DNA from: Primulina eburnea
Taxonomy: Eukaryota; Streptophyta; Magnoliopsida; Lamiales; Gesneriaceae
Direction of reading: 5' to 3'
Assembly: GCF_022965805.1 (NCBI RefSeq)
Contig: NC_133101.1
Coordinates: forward strand, 7,084,569-7,148,568
Length of the DNA: 64,000 bases
Of the stretch, positions 35,425-50,110 are shown one piece after another; positions within the stretch are counted from its first letter, which is position 1; each line of letters starts with the position of its first letter. Both the position numbers and the translations under genes were made by a program. Under the pieces are notes generated by a model. The model had not been told where the DNA came from, did no database searches, and saw only the letters and a list, made by a program, of their open reading frames with translations.

Positions 35425-37302
35425 ATGGTTTCCCCTCGAGACTCTCCAATGGAAGAAGGCAATCTTTCGTCCTCGTAAGTTGATCAATTTCCCTCTAAGA
35501 ATCTAATCTAAATCCCCTCATTATTTTGTTCGAAATTGCGTTACTTTGCGTTGTTTAAGTTCAATTTCGGTTCAGTTTTAACATTATGTGATGACATTTT
35601 AAGATAATTTGCAGGCCGAAAAATATATACAAGGATCCAGATGATGGCCGGCAGCGGTTCTTGCTCGAGCTTGAATTCGTTCAATGTCTTGCTAATCCCA
35701 CGTACATCCACTGTATGTGGCTTTTAGAGCTCCTTGTTCCGTTTTTCTTTTGAAAGCTGAAGAAAATGTTTTTTTACTTTGGAAACAGTTTAAACAGCCT
35801 ATTTAGTGATGCTTTGTTTTAATCTATGTGACTATTTATCCAAGACCAAAATTGTTCTAATTTAGCTATACAAGACGATTTTGGCTATGAAGAATACTTG
35901 CTTTTATTGTTTTGATTTCATTGTTGACTTGTGATTTGTTGTTGGGAATCGATTAGGAAGGAAAAGGTGGAGGAAACTAGACCTGAGTATACCTCGACTT
36001 GAACTGTGAACTGAAACTAGCCTGTCTTTGAAAAATCGAAATGAAAATCATGAACTTGCGGTACAGTTCCTAGAAAGAGGAATCCACATTTGAAACCAAA
36101 ACTGTGTTAACTGCAAAACCGATCTTGAATTCTTATGATCTCAGATATATATAGGAAATTTAACTTGTATAAAATGATTATTTGATTTGTATGATTTGAG
36201 TTCAAGCCTTGTATTTGTTTCAAAAAATGAAAATAGTTATAATATTTGTCCTATGATTATTGATTTGTATGATAAGTTCAAGCCTTGTTTTTGTTTCTTT
36301 TTGTTTGTAGTCCTTGTTTATATTTCTTTTTGTTCAGACTAACTGATTCAAAATCAATTTATTGTCTGGTAAGGGAAGAACTCTTTCAGCTATAAGTGTT
36401 TGATTTGTGCTCATACTTTGATGCAGATTTGGCTCAAAATCGGTATTTCGATGATGAAGCATTCATTGGGTACCTGAAATATCTTCAATATTGGCAAAGA
36501 CCTGAGTACATAAAGTTTATTATGTAAAGTCTTCCAAGTTGAAGTACTGCATGTGCTTATGTTAACTTTCATCTTTCTTTATTGGTGCAAATTTTTCTTT
36601 TTGCATGATTACCATTGTGATATCATAACTTGTTATGTTCTCTGATGTAATAAGTTCGAATATCCTTTAGAATATTTGTATCTGACAATGATGCAACAGG
36701 TATCCGCATTGCCTCTTCTTTCTCGAGCTTCTCCAAAATCCTAACTTTCGAAATGCAATGGCTCATCCTGCAAACAAGGTTACTTTATCTTTTTTTAAAT
36801 TCCTCATTATTTTCCTTAATAGCTTTTGCCTTTACAGATATATAATTAGAGTCTGTATGACTGTATAGATTGTTTTCTTGATGTATTTTGGTGCAATACT
36901 TTACACACACTACTAGTCCATTAAAATTTGAAACTTTTTATAGTCTTTTGGACCTTTTGGTTAATGAATTGCCCTTTCTTACCTAATGGCTTTTGTTTCG
37001 TTTGGAGCTTATAGGAACTGGCGCATAGGCAGCAGTTTCACTTTTGGAAGAATCATAGAAACAACCGGTTGAAGCACATCCTGCCAAAGTCACTGCCGGA
37101 ACCTACAAGTGCACCGTCAGCAGTTCCTCCTCCAACATTGCCACCTACTACCATGATCACTGCTGCTCCTCCACCTCCTGTTCCTTCATCTGCTGCTAAC
37201 CAAGTTCCTTCTTCAATGCAATATGGTGGTATTGGCTCAGGATCTGTTTTTGTAAAGAATGATCCAAGAAACAGTGGGATTGATAGAAGAAAGAGAAAGT
37301 AA
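35425..37302 (+). CDS. MED31: Mediator complex subunit 31 (MED31/SOH1)
   Basis: Five exons: 35425-35474, 35615-35712, 36427-36523, 36700-36778, 37015-37302. All use GT-AG introns, and the joined frame is open for 203 aa. The core contains RQRFLLELEFVQCLANPTYI, then YLAQNRYFDDEAFIGYLKYL, QYWQRPEYIKFIMYPHCLFF, LELLQNPNFRNAMAH and QQFHFWKNHRNNR. This is the entire SOH1 domain (about residues 25-125). A Pro/Ala/Ser-rich tail ends in a basic RRKRK cluster. MED31 is a conserved middle-module subunit of Mediator that links transcription factors to RNA polymerase II. Its length is close to known plant MED31 proteins, with no breaks. A duplicated G-box-containing block lies upstream. Confidence 0.96.
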
Positions 37303-39120
37303 CTTATTGTCCTTTTCTTCTTTCTGCCATTAAATAAAATTATTATGACTTCCTGTTTCTTATTAAATTTAGTGGGGTTGTACATCTGTTCTGTTCGCGC
37401 TATTTCGGTTTTGTATGAATAAAAAACCGATGGTTGTGGGAACTTTTCAAACCGAACGGAGCAGAATTCATTCACAAAAGAGTAGTACTGAAATATGCAG
37501 TTTGATTTCAGTTTAAAGCAAAATCTTACTGTTATATTTTTTTTGGTATTTTTTCATGTTTTAAACTGAATCTTATTATTATTGTAAAGTTTATTTGTTT
37601 TTTTTTATATTTCTGTTTATTTTAAGTAAAAAATTCAACATTATTAGGGAAATTTTGACAGGTTCTCTTTAAAAAATGAGGTAATAAATATGTTGTATAC
37701 AAAAATAAAAAATTCGTTTTTGGTTCGAGTCAGTTATTTTTTATGTGGGTTCGGTTCCATTTTGTCTTTTGAGCCAAAAAAAAAATTTATTTACGCATGA
37801 TCAGTTTCGAATTTGCAAACTGTAACTTGAACTGAAAATTTGTCTTTTCTTGGTTTGGACAATCATTGTTTCAGATTGATTTCTTAGTTTTCTGTACGCC
37901 CCTAAAATTTAGAATTTTTATCATTTCAAGCAGGAAAGATGGGTGATTCCAATATTATTGGGAAGTAGAAATATCAGTGGCCATCAGACAATAATCAACG
38001 TATATCCATGTTCAAGAATTGAGTTCGCTACGCTGAGTATGATTGTTATCTAACTTTCTGTTCTTTCACTTTTTAATTTCTGGTTCGATTGTCTGTAGGA
38101 TACATTTGTTGAAAAGAGATTTTCTCTTTGCTTAGAAGATACGACGTTGTAAAATATTCCCATTTTCTCCTAAAACAGATTTTACGATTGACTGATTTAT
38201 CTTGAAGAATAAACTCGAGGCAACGGCTAATGGATGCTTTTGAATAGGATTCCCAACACAAACCTTTCTTTTTACTTGGCCTTACAAAGTGTGCTTTGAA
38301 ACTGTACAGCACATGCATTGATATATTGTGTCCTATGAAAGATTATGAAGCTCCTTGTCTAGCTTGTCGGGTGTACTTTAATTGTGTTTAAAACAGTAAA
38401 TGTGGATCGAAGGGTATTGGTTTCTCCAGATTTGTCTTTGTTAACCAACCTCTTGAAAAAGGTTGCATTTATTTCGCCCCATAATAATATCTTTATCTTG
38501 TGAACTGAATGTGAAATGAATGAATCACATCTTGAAATTGGAAGAAATCTTTATATATTTGGAATAAGCTGATGTTAAGGATTGTGTGTGCTAATCTATA
38601 TGAGATGATTCGTAGGCAATCTTTATCCTCGTGTCTATATCTACTAATCATGGTTTTCTACCTCTCAAGTTCCCGAGTTTGATGTGCTAATTACATATAG
38701 TCCATCTGGCACTAAGACGTCGTTCAAGATAAAGTCTGTAGTTCGAGATTATGTTGTAGCAAACCACTAAAACGATTCTGGAGTTTGACCTGCTAGAATC
38801 GCTCAAATCGTTCGAGAGTTTTTTCCCTTTCGTTTTTTAAGGCTTATTTGTGACAAAATCGACGATATTAATTTAGATTTTCGTTCTTCGTAATAACGTG
38901 CAATCTTTGATCTTTCAAATATTTTTAAATAACATTTTAAGTTTTAAGATTTTATTTGAAATGAAAGGTTGTTGCTTAAAAAATTTATTGATAATGTATA
39001 GCAGAAAATATCATTTTAATGAAATATTGAACTTCACATAGAAAGGATCGATGTTAACAGTATAAATTTTCTCATTCTTCTTTGGTGGAAAAGATAGGAG
39101 AAAGTAAAGTCAAAGAAACA

Positions 39121-39121
<1 letters not shown>
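37303..39121. other. MED31 3' UTR and intergenic DNA
   Basis: AT-rich sequence with scattered CGGTT/AACCG motifs near 37400-37460 and 37720-37760 that might be an eroded hAT relic, but no ends were found. No gene. Confidence 0.35.

Positions 39122-39122
<1 letters not shown>

Positions 39123-39163
<41 letters not shown>
39123..39163. repeat. (ATT)n microsatellite
   Basis: About 13 ATT units in an uninterrupted run. Confidence 0.95.
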
Positions 39164-40227
39164 GATGTAAGAAATAAATGGAAATACTAATAAAATAAAT
39201 TTATTATGATGAATACTAAATAAGGCGGCTACGTTTCCATGTTGGCTCACACTTTTCGTAATGACATTGAAATAGTCATTCGGAGGCGACTACCATCTCT
39301 CCTAATTATCAAATATATTTCCGTAGAATCAAACGCTTGCTGTTTAATTGAAAATCGTAGACGCATGCAAGTGGCAACAATATAATTCATGTTTTTTTGA
39401 ACGATACAATAATCGAACATCACGTTTTGATCGTTTTCCAAAAATATATTATAAAGTATTTATAGATACATGTGCTGACGCGGAAGTTTGGTTCCATAAA
39501 ACTATTGAGTAAAATTAATTTGATATTTCGACTTATTCTTTCAACAATCTACTTATAAATTTTAAAATATCGGTTAACTCGATTCAACTTCTATATTTTC
39601 CCGCTTCCATTAGAGAGCCCAAATAAATTGGATTCAACCCGAACAGATTTTACTGATCATAGGAGATAAGAATAGCCTTTGGTGCGGCGAATGGTCGCCG
39701 CCACAGTTGCTTCAAATTAATATTGTATATATTTCTTGATTTTATATTCTGTTTTTTTTTAATTATTATTTAAAGGATATTATATTCTAATTTTCTAATA
39801 CAGAAGATAGCAAATCGAAAACGTCTTAGAAAAAAATATTACATTGCATCAAATTGCCAGCGTTTCGCCGCGTCCCTTGATAGGAACAAAATTAACGAAG
39901 CATAGAATATATCTTCAATTTACGTCACATATTTACGTAAAAAATTCATAATTAATCATTAAGAGATTTATTCAAGCAGCGCCAAATATATGAAAAAATA
40001 TAATAATAATGTTTTGTTTCAAAATAGTCAACTTATTGCGTTTGAGTTCATGGAGTAGGTTTTGGGATATACATTCACATTATAATAAAAGTGGGGGAAA
40101 TTCTTGTTTTATAATAAATTTTGTTACACGGTTCTTTTTATAACAATTTACCCAAAAAAATAATTTTCAAACTAGTTTATGGTCATAATTTTAAAAAAAT
40201 ACAACCAAAAGGATTTCAAATAGACTT
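39164..40227. other. Intergenic AT-rich DNA
   Basis: A patch at 39848-39905 (TTTCGCCGCGTCC, then GATAGGAACAAAAT) recurs in diverged form at 42530-42592, so both are pieces of one dispersed repeat. No gene. Confidence 0.45.
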
Positions 40228-40235
40228 ATTGTGGT

Positions 40236-40994
40236 TAGAGATGTCAATGGGACGGGTATGGGGCGGGTTTGGCTAAACCTAAGACTCTCCCCATAGAAAA
40301 AAACTTTGACACATTACCCGCTCCACCTCGGTTAAATATTCTTCGGACCCACCCCACCTCGAATACGAAATGGGGCCGGGTAGACCCGTGAGACCCGAAT
40401 TTTTTTAAAATAAAAAAGTAATCTTTCTTCTCACATGACTGAATTATGAAACAGACAAGCCTCTAAATACAACATTGTGGAAAATTAATTCATGTCTTCG
40501 ACCACACTTAATAATAACAAACAAAGTATTTTCACGACATAAATAATTAAATAAAAAAGAGTTATTAGCTCTTCAAAAAAATCTTGACATCCCCAAAAAA
40601 AAGTCATAACATTATTTACACAGATCAATATAAAATCGGTGAGTACACAATATTTAAGTCTACTAAGATGAGGACCAACTATTAATCCACTATTGCTAAA
40701 AGCAGATTCAAATGCAACAGTTGACATAAAAATATCTAAGATCGTTATAGTTGAGGTGTGCTATTAAAAAAATGAAAATTAATAAAACTAAAACTTTAGA
40801 ATATTTATATGCATATATATATGGGGCGGGTATGGGGCGGGTATTATAAGACCCATGACCCGCCCCATATCCGGACGGGTCTGAAAAATTTGATCCGAGA
40901 CCCACCCCATGACCTATTTAGTATGCCCAAACTCACCCCATACATGTGGGTCCATTGTGGGTTTGGGTAAAACCCGGACCTATTGATATCCCTA
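40236..40994. mobile_element. hAT element, GGGGCGGGTATGG-type, with transposase relic
   Basis: The 759-bp element starts TAGAGATGTCAATGGGACGGG and ends with an inverted ATTGATATCCCTA. It has an exact 8-bp duplication ATTGTGGT (40228-40235 and 40995-41002). Both ends are filled with GGGGCGGG/CCCGCCCC motifs. The interior keeps a remnant of the transposase C-terminus. Confidence 0.9.
40485..40727 (-). pseudogene. hAT transposase C-terminal (dimerisation) relic
   Basis: The minus-strand frame opens MSTVAFESAFSNSGLIVG, matching the conserved hATC dimerisation motif (S-T-V-A-S-E-S-A-F-S). After about 27 codons the family match fades. The rest of the transposase is absent, so the element is an internal-deletion derivative. 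Confidence 0.75.
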
Positions 40995-41120
40995 ATTGTG
41001 GTCTTTCTTGGTGAACTTGCCATGCTTTTTTCTATTGATACATCAATCAATTTGTGAAATCCCTTGACTATAGGATGTCAAAATCATAAATGATTTCTAA
41101 TTATATAATCAAATATTCAA

Positions 41121-41279
41121 GAATATGTTTCTTGTGAGACGGTCTCACGAATCTTTATCTGTGAGACGGGTCACCTACCGATATTCACAATAAAAAGTAA
41201 TATTTTTTCATGAATGACCCAAATAAGATATCCGCCTCACAAAATACGACCGTGAGACCGTCTCACACAAATTTTTGTC
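41121..41279 (-). mobile_element. Mutator-like MITE, copy F (internal deletion)
   Basis: This copy lacks the central ACTCTTAGCATAAAA segment present in the others. Flanking 9-mers AATATTCAA (41112-41120) and AATATTCAG (41280-41288) match at 8 of 9 positions. Confidence 0.85.
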
Positions 41280-41288
41280 AATATTCAG

Positions 41289-41683
41289 TACTAATATCAG
41301 TTACACATGTTGCATGTTTGTACGTACATTCCATATATACAATTATATTTTAAAGTATGTCAACCAATTTTGTTTTATTTACTTTTATTTTAAAAATATG
41401 TGATTGATCCACCACCACCTTCCCCAGATAGCACTAAATTATATTTTAAATATGAGTTTTTAAAAATTTGAAATTGATTTTCCAAAATAATCGAACCACA
41501 AAAATTCTGAAGTAATTCGATCTAATCAACTAGTTTGGTTTAATTGATTGACTACTATGGGAAAATTTGGAGACTTGGCCAATTAAAAAGTCCACTTTCT
41601 AAATTATTATTATTTTTTGTTAAGAGTAGTTTTATTTGTGAAAAGTGTTTGTTATTTGTCAAGAGAAAATCAAGCAAATATTC
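41289..41683. other. Intergenic AT-rich DNA
   Basis: No supported feature was seen. Confidence 0.45.
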
Positions 41684-41691
41684 TGAATAAT

Positions 41692-42300
41692 TAGGAATGT
41701 AAATGAGCAGAGCCGAGCCGAGCCGAGCCGAGCCGAACAGTATCAGGTTCGGGCTCGGCTCGTTAAACTATTTTCTCGGCTCGGGCTCGTTACGAGCCTT
41801 TGGTTTGAAGCTCGGGTTCGGCTCGTTCGGAAGTTATGAAGCTCGGGCTCGGCTCGAGCTCGGCTCGTTAATGGCTCGTTTATCTTGTTTAATGAGCCTG
41901 GCTCGGGTTCGGCTTGTTAAACAAGCTCGTTAAACGAGCTCGTTATTATTATTTATCATACATAATTATTTTAATATTATAACTCATTAATTATCTCAAA
42001 TTCGAGCGCACGATCTACTTAAACAAGCCCGAGCTCGTGAACCACTTAAACGAGCCGAGCTCGAGCTCACGAGCCAGCTAAACGAGCCGAGCTCAATTTT
42101 GAGCTCACGAACCTATTATCGAACGTGTTCACGAGCTAACGAGCCGAACATCATTAATCTCAAGCTCGGCTCCACAAAATTGTTGAGCCCAAAATAAGGC
42201 TCGGGTCGGCTCGATAAGCTTAACGAACGAGCCCGAACGAGCTTTTTACCGAGCCGAGATCCGAAAAACTCGCGAACAGTTCGGTTCATTTATATCCCTA
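41692..42300. mobile_element. Non-autonomous hAT element, GAGCCGAGCTCG-type
   Basis: The 609-bp element starts TAGGAATGTAAATGAGCAG and ends with an inverted TTCATTTATATCCCTA. It has an exact 8-bp duplication TGAATAAT (41684-41691 and 42301-42308). Most of its length is dense GAGCCGAG/CTCGGCTC and GCTCGTTAA/AACGAGC repeats in opposite orientation at the two ends. No transposase; the open frame 41703-41933 is a translation of these repeats. Confidence 0.9.
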
Positions 42301-42308
42301 TGAATAAT

Positions 42309-42993
42309 GAGTTTGTTATTATAATAATGACGTTAATACGGATAAAAAAGGAATAATTTTACACAAGTGATTTGAATATAAACTTAATCACGTACGCATA
42401 AGATATTTGGATAAAAAAATTAGCAACTGTCTATATGTATTTTTTTTATTTTTAATATGTACTTTATTTTATTCAGAAAAAAATAATTGAAATTTGAGGT
42501 GTGAAGAGTTTGAAACGTATATGCTTCATTATCCAAATTGTCAACACTTCGCCGCGTCCGTAGATAGGAACAAAATACGTAATAATGCATGAACTTTGCA
42601 TTTTTTATTTTACTCACAACTGATGTTAATACGGATAATTATATATTAACAATGTCTTTTGTTTATGTTGGATTAAGTGTGTATAGGTGAGGGAAAGAAA
42701 GATATATGAATTTTTGATAAGTTCTCATACGTTAAGTCGATGACGTTGTGTTGAACAATTTGATTGAACCGTAAAATAAATACGTCTGATCTTGATAGAT
42801 AAAATGTAACTAAAGCTTTATCTCATGCATGGTTGGCTTAATTGGTAAAAAAAATGATAAAGACGGATCTCTAAAGAGGACAAAATTGTTGTTTTGGTAA
42901 AAAAACAAAAACAAAAACTATTGTTTTTGGCTTAATAACAAGCACTCACATTATTCTATCTATTAGCAAAGGGACGAGTTTAGTATGTGTTCA
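42309..42993. other. Intergenic DNA with a dispersed-repeat patch
   Basis: Positions 42530-42592 are the partner of 39848-39905. Otherwise no feature. Confidence 0.4.
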
Positions 42994-43002
42994 ATATTGT
43001 AT

Positions 43003-43180
43003 AAATAGGTCTATTGTAAGATTGTTTCACGAATCTTTATCTGTGAGACAGATTAACTCTACCGATATTCATAATAAAAAGTAATACTCTTAGCATAAAA
43101 AGTAATACTTTTCATGGATAACCCAAAGATATTCGACCTACGAAATTGAACCGTGAAACCGTGTCACAGGAGTTTTTGTG
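43003..43180 (-). mobile_element. Mutator-like MITE, copy G
   Basis: The 178-bp copy ends CAGGAGTTTTTGTG. Exact 9-bp duplication ATATTGTAT (42994-43002 and 43181-43189). Confidence 0.88.
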
Positions 43181-43189
43181 ATATTGTAT

Positions 43190-44211
43190 TCATTTATTTT
43201 ATACATCCCAATAATATATATTAAATGAAAGTTTTTTTTAGGTATAGGTTATAGTCATAATATACAAATATATGGATCTAAATCGTTGAATATTTCTTTA
43301 ATTAAAAACTTGTTTAACATGAACATAATATAATATATGGTTAAAAGCCTAGTGTGATATATTTAGCAATTCTTGATGCATTGACAATTGTTCATAGGTT
43401 TTTTTTTTTTTTGATAAAAAAAATTCATAGTTAGATAGAATAAAAAATTTTGTCTAATAAAAGAATTAAATTGCCTAATAATGACGTGTAAATATTCAAA
43501 ACAATTAGTATGAATTGACAATTTATGATTGCCTTCTCCGTGGTCGTTCGGTCTATATATCAATGAGCATAAAGTTTAAAGATCAGTTGTTACGTTGTTT
43601 GACGATTTCAGAGTCTATAGTTGTCAGATAGATTAATTCGATTCATATTTATCATGAAAAATAATAATTTTTTTATAAATTAATAAATTTTATCTAGTTA
43701 AATCGGTTAAGAGATTTTTCACGTAAAAAAATTGTTTTTAAGTGTTTTACTTCGAGTTTTTTTATTCAGTAAGTGAGTAATTTAATTATTATGTAAAACG
43801 CTATTACGTCGAATTAACTTTACATAACTAAATCTTTTTCAATAAGCAAATAAAATTTATATTATTTTTTAATTTTTAAGTTAGTGATCTATATAATAAT
43901 GATATATGATCTTTTATAGGAGCTTAATAATATGGTATCTTCTAAATACATTAAATTATATTTCCCATAATATATTATTCTTTATTATCAAGAAATAATT
44001 ATAGTAAGAATAAAAGTCAAATAAAAAATTTTATTGGTAAAAAATTAGTTCCTTATCATATTATAATTTTAATCAAAATTCAAATTTATTTACACAATAA
44101 TAACTAGTTTAAAAAAGGGATAATGAACTAAAAATCGAGACCAATATATAATTACCGTTTTTAAAGAAGGCGACTCCTGTCCTGCCCCACCTGCAGATCC
44201 CATACTACTAC
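43190..44211. other. AT-rich intergenic DNA upstream of GDH
   Basis: No gene or element was recognised. The last part presumably includes the GDH promoter. Confidence 0.45.
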
Positions 44212-44219
44212 TATAAATA
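44212..44219 (+). promoter_or_regulatory. TATA box of the GDH gene
   Basis: TATAAATA lies 95-102 bp upstream of the ATG, after a relatively C-rich stretch. Spacing suits a short 5' UTR. Confidence 0.6.
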
Positions 44220-44274
44220 CTCCCCGAGAAACAACGTCCATTTCTCGTACTCGAATTTTTAACTCTAATTCTAA

Positions 44275-47162
<2,888 letters not shown>

Positions 47163-47722
47163 ATTCTTATGAACTCGGGTTTAACAGATCGTGAAAGACT
47201 TTAGAACATAAAGATTTTCTTTTTTTTTTTCCTTGAATAATTCTGTGTGTTGATGATATTTGTTACACATTTTATCCCTAAGAGGCAGTGAATGAAATTG
47301 ATGGTTCTGATACTGGTTTTTATTAAACACGCTCCATTTTTTTCTTTTTGTTGTATAAGTCATCTACAATTTTATTTTACTAATATATATGATTAAATTC
47401 GTCCATATTGTTATATTCTAAAATAAAGTGTTACTAAACAAAATACTTATTTCCTTGGCAATTGTTAAAAAATATTCTAAATATAGAAAAACAAAAAGTG
47501 ATTACTGTCTAAAATAATTAATTTTTAAAAACTCAAATAGGAAATTTATAAAAAGAGAAGATCAAAAACTGTATATTCTTAAATTAATATAATTTAAATT
47601 AATTGTCATATAAATTGTGTGAATATAATAAAATTAAATAATAATATAATGGAATATAATTTAAATTTACAACTAAATTGTTGGTACTATACTAAAAGTA
47701 TAGATACCTTCAAAAAAAGAGC
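47163..47722. other. GDH 3' UTR and AT-rich spacer
   Basis: The first about 180 bp resemble 49572-49745, the duplicated GDH tail. The remainder is A/T-rich without signal. Confidence 0.5.
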
Positions 47723-47809
47723 TATGCTGTTTAAATGCAGCGAACACACGGTATTCTTTAGTAAAAGGCGAAAGAATAGTTCGCTTTGTGCTCACTGCAC
47801 AGCTGCGTG
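47723..47809. ncRNA. 87-bp hairpin-forming repeat, copy 1 (class unknown)
   Basis: Shared with 51138-51224 at 84 of 87 positions by eye. It folds on itself: TATTCTTT pairs with AAAGAATA around an AGTAAAAGGCG loop, extended by TGCAGCGAACACA against TGTGCTCACTGCA with bulges. Downstream flanks are only loosely similar between the copies. It could be a structured non-coding RNA, a pre-miRNA-like foldback, or part of a small terminal-repeat retroelement. The ncRNA class is a placeholder. Confidence 0.35.
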
Positions 47810-48039
47810 TTTGAAAAGTTTTGGAAGTCTGTTATTTATAGTGTACCGGCTCTTCTTTTGTCGGGTAATTCATGGATGTGGGAAAGTGTAATGGAATAAG
47901 GCTAGTGGCCGCTTGAACACCACTTCGTATTTTGGGGCCTTATTAGCCTCGAAGATCGCAACTTTACATTTATTCAGTGAATGGATTTCTATATGTGTCG
48001 TTGAATCTTGAAACAGTTTTCTTCTCCTTTTATTACCAG
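47810..48039. repeat. Flank of hairpin copy 1
   Basis: Weakly similar to 51225-51350, sharing GGCTCTTC, then GATGTGGGAA. This suggests both hairpins sit in the same larger repeat. Confidence 0.4.
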
Positions 48040-48830
48040 AGCATCAGTAGATAAAGGTGAACATTCAGATATTGCGGTATCGAGTTAACCGCACCCAAAT
48101 CGACAATCCGTTGCAGTTTGCACCCGGTGATTTCTGATAGCAATCAAAACTCTTCCCTCACAGCAATCAGGCGTGGTGCTGCTAGGACATATCCTGAAAG
48201 CTTTTCGCCCATATATTTAACCGTGTACATCCCAGATTGGTTATAATGCCAAACCGAATTTTCATCGCCCTCCACCTATAAGGTACTGTATGTGTCTGAG
48301 TTCTGCGTGACCAATGTGCCATTAGACTACTTTCAAAGGCATGCCAATTCCAATCCCACAAAGCCGTCAATAAAATCATGTACCTGCAAGAGTTCTTGCA
48401 CAGGAGTCGGAATGGTGATTGGCCTAAAAGAAAGTGATCGCAGTAACAACATATCCCGAAATACATTAACATTTCGCCACGAGACTGTACGCCATCGTAG
48501 TCCCCTTTGAGAGCAATTCTCTACCCCATCAAAAACTTCTCTATACGTAAGGATGGGTTAATTTCATGTGAAGCCAAAAAAAAAAACAGAGATTAGGAGA
48601 AATATTTGGCTTAAAGAGTGTGTAAGAACCACGTCAGTAGTAGTTAGAATCAGCCAACTCTTTTTGCAAGCCGCGCTTGGTTGAAACGTGTTATATCCCG
48701 AAAATCACTTCCACCTTGAGATTTAGACCGACACAGTTTCTTCCACTTTATAACCCATGGGTAGATCAAATGCCCATCGCAAGTGCTTATGGTGCTGGCA
48801 TCGTATTTTATGGTAAGATATTTTAAGATA
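48040..48830 (-). pseudogene. LINE (non-LTR retrotransposon) ORF2 fragment
   Basis: Minus-strand frames, interrupted by stops and shifts, read in order: IKWKKLCRSKSQGG then FRDITRFNQARLAK (near 48750-48670), SLSFRPITIPTPVQELLQVH (near 48410), and ENSVWHYNQSGMYTVKYMG (near 48220). This is the order seen in plant L1-type ORF2 between the RT domain and the zf-RVT zinc-binding domain. The 5' part and any tail are missing. It is long dead. Confidence 0.7.
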
Positions 48831-49349
48831 TCAATTTAACAAAAGACAACAAAGCGTACAGTTTCAATATACTTCAACAAATTTGTTAATCATCTAGTCT
48901 TGATCCAAATTTGTTGACGCCAAAATTGTTTGGAGTTGGCCCAGGTATTGAGAATACCACTCGAGTTCATTTAGTTGGAGCTGGCCCCGATAACGAATCC
49001 AACTCAATTTCATTCGGCTAACGTGCAAGTAGCAGAGACATTTAACCAGACACACATGGATACAAAAATTCACTAGATTAAGCAGGGGCCGCGCGAACGC
49101 AGGCCCCCTCTACCACAAATTATGACACAGGCTCGACCACTTGGGCCGACCTTAGACAGACACCCCTCCGAAGTGCAATGGAGGTTGTCTGCCTAGGCCA
49201 TGGACCTTCTTGATCATCCATCGACCCTGTCCAGGTAAGTAAGGAGCTAGCTGCACAACCATCACGTTATATACACATCCGTTCTTCGTTGACTATGTTT
49301 CTTAACGATGTGGGATAGGAAATGGAAATAAAGCACATCAAGCACCATA
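48831..49349. other. Intergenic sequence, GC-richer patch
   Basis: Positions 49080-49260 are unusually GC-rich (GCAGGGGCCGCGCGAACGC, then AGGCCCCC) and end near a CGATGTGGGA motif also present near the hairpin repeats. No gene or RNA family was recognised. Confidence 0.35.
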
Positions 49350-49745
<396 letters not shown>

Positions 49746-49845
49746 TCAGTAAAAGATTAATCCTATTAATAGTCTGGTAAGATTATTAAGTGTAGGATAA
49801 TTTTGAATTTTTTGATGAAGATACGAAATTGCCCTTCCGGAACAT

Positions 49846-50110
49846 TAGCGACGGATTCTTAAAACCCGTCGCTAATAGCGACGGATTCTTAAAACCCGTC
49901 GCTAATAGCGACGGATTCTTAAAACCCGTCGCTAATAGCGACGGTTTCTGAGAAACCGTCGCCGATCTTGTGAAACCGTTGACATATAGCGACGGTTTAT
50001 TAGTCATGAAACCGTCGCCGATGTTGAGAAACCGTCGCCGATTAGAATCCGTCGTCGATTTTTTTTCAGAAACCGTCGCCGATCTATTTTCAAAAACCGT
50101 AACTAATTTC
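49846..50110. repeat. 30-bp palindromic tandem array (AGCGACGG/CCGTCGCT)
   Basis: Three exact 30-bp units start at 49846, 49876 and 49906, each TAGCGACGGATTCTT followed by AAAACCCGTCGCTAA, so each unit is nearly self-complementary. They are followed by about six degenerate units with CGACGGTTT/AAACCGTCGCCGA. The same motif fills the end of the hAT element at 54925-55115. Open frames here repeat the peptide NPSLLATGFK and are artefacts. Confidence 0.92.

Noticed and set aside
41703..41933. Arg/Ala/Glu-repeat frame
   Set aside because: Translation of the GAGCCGAG motif array of a hAT element.
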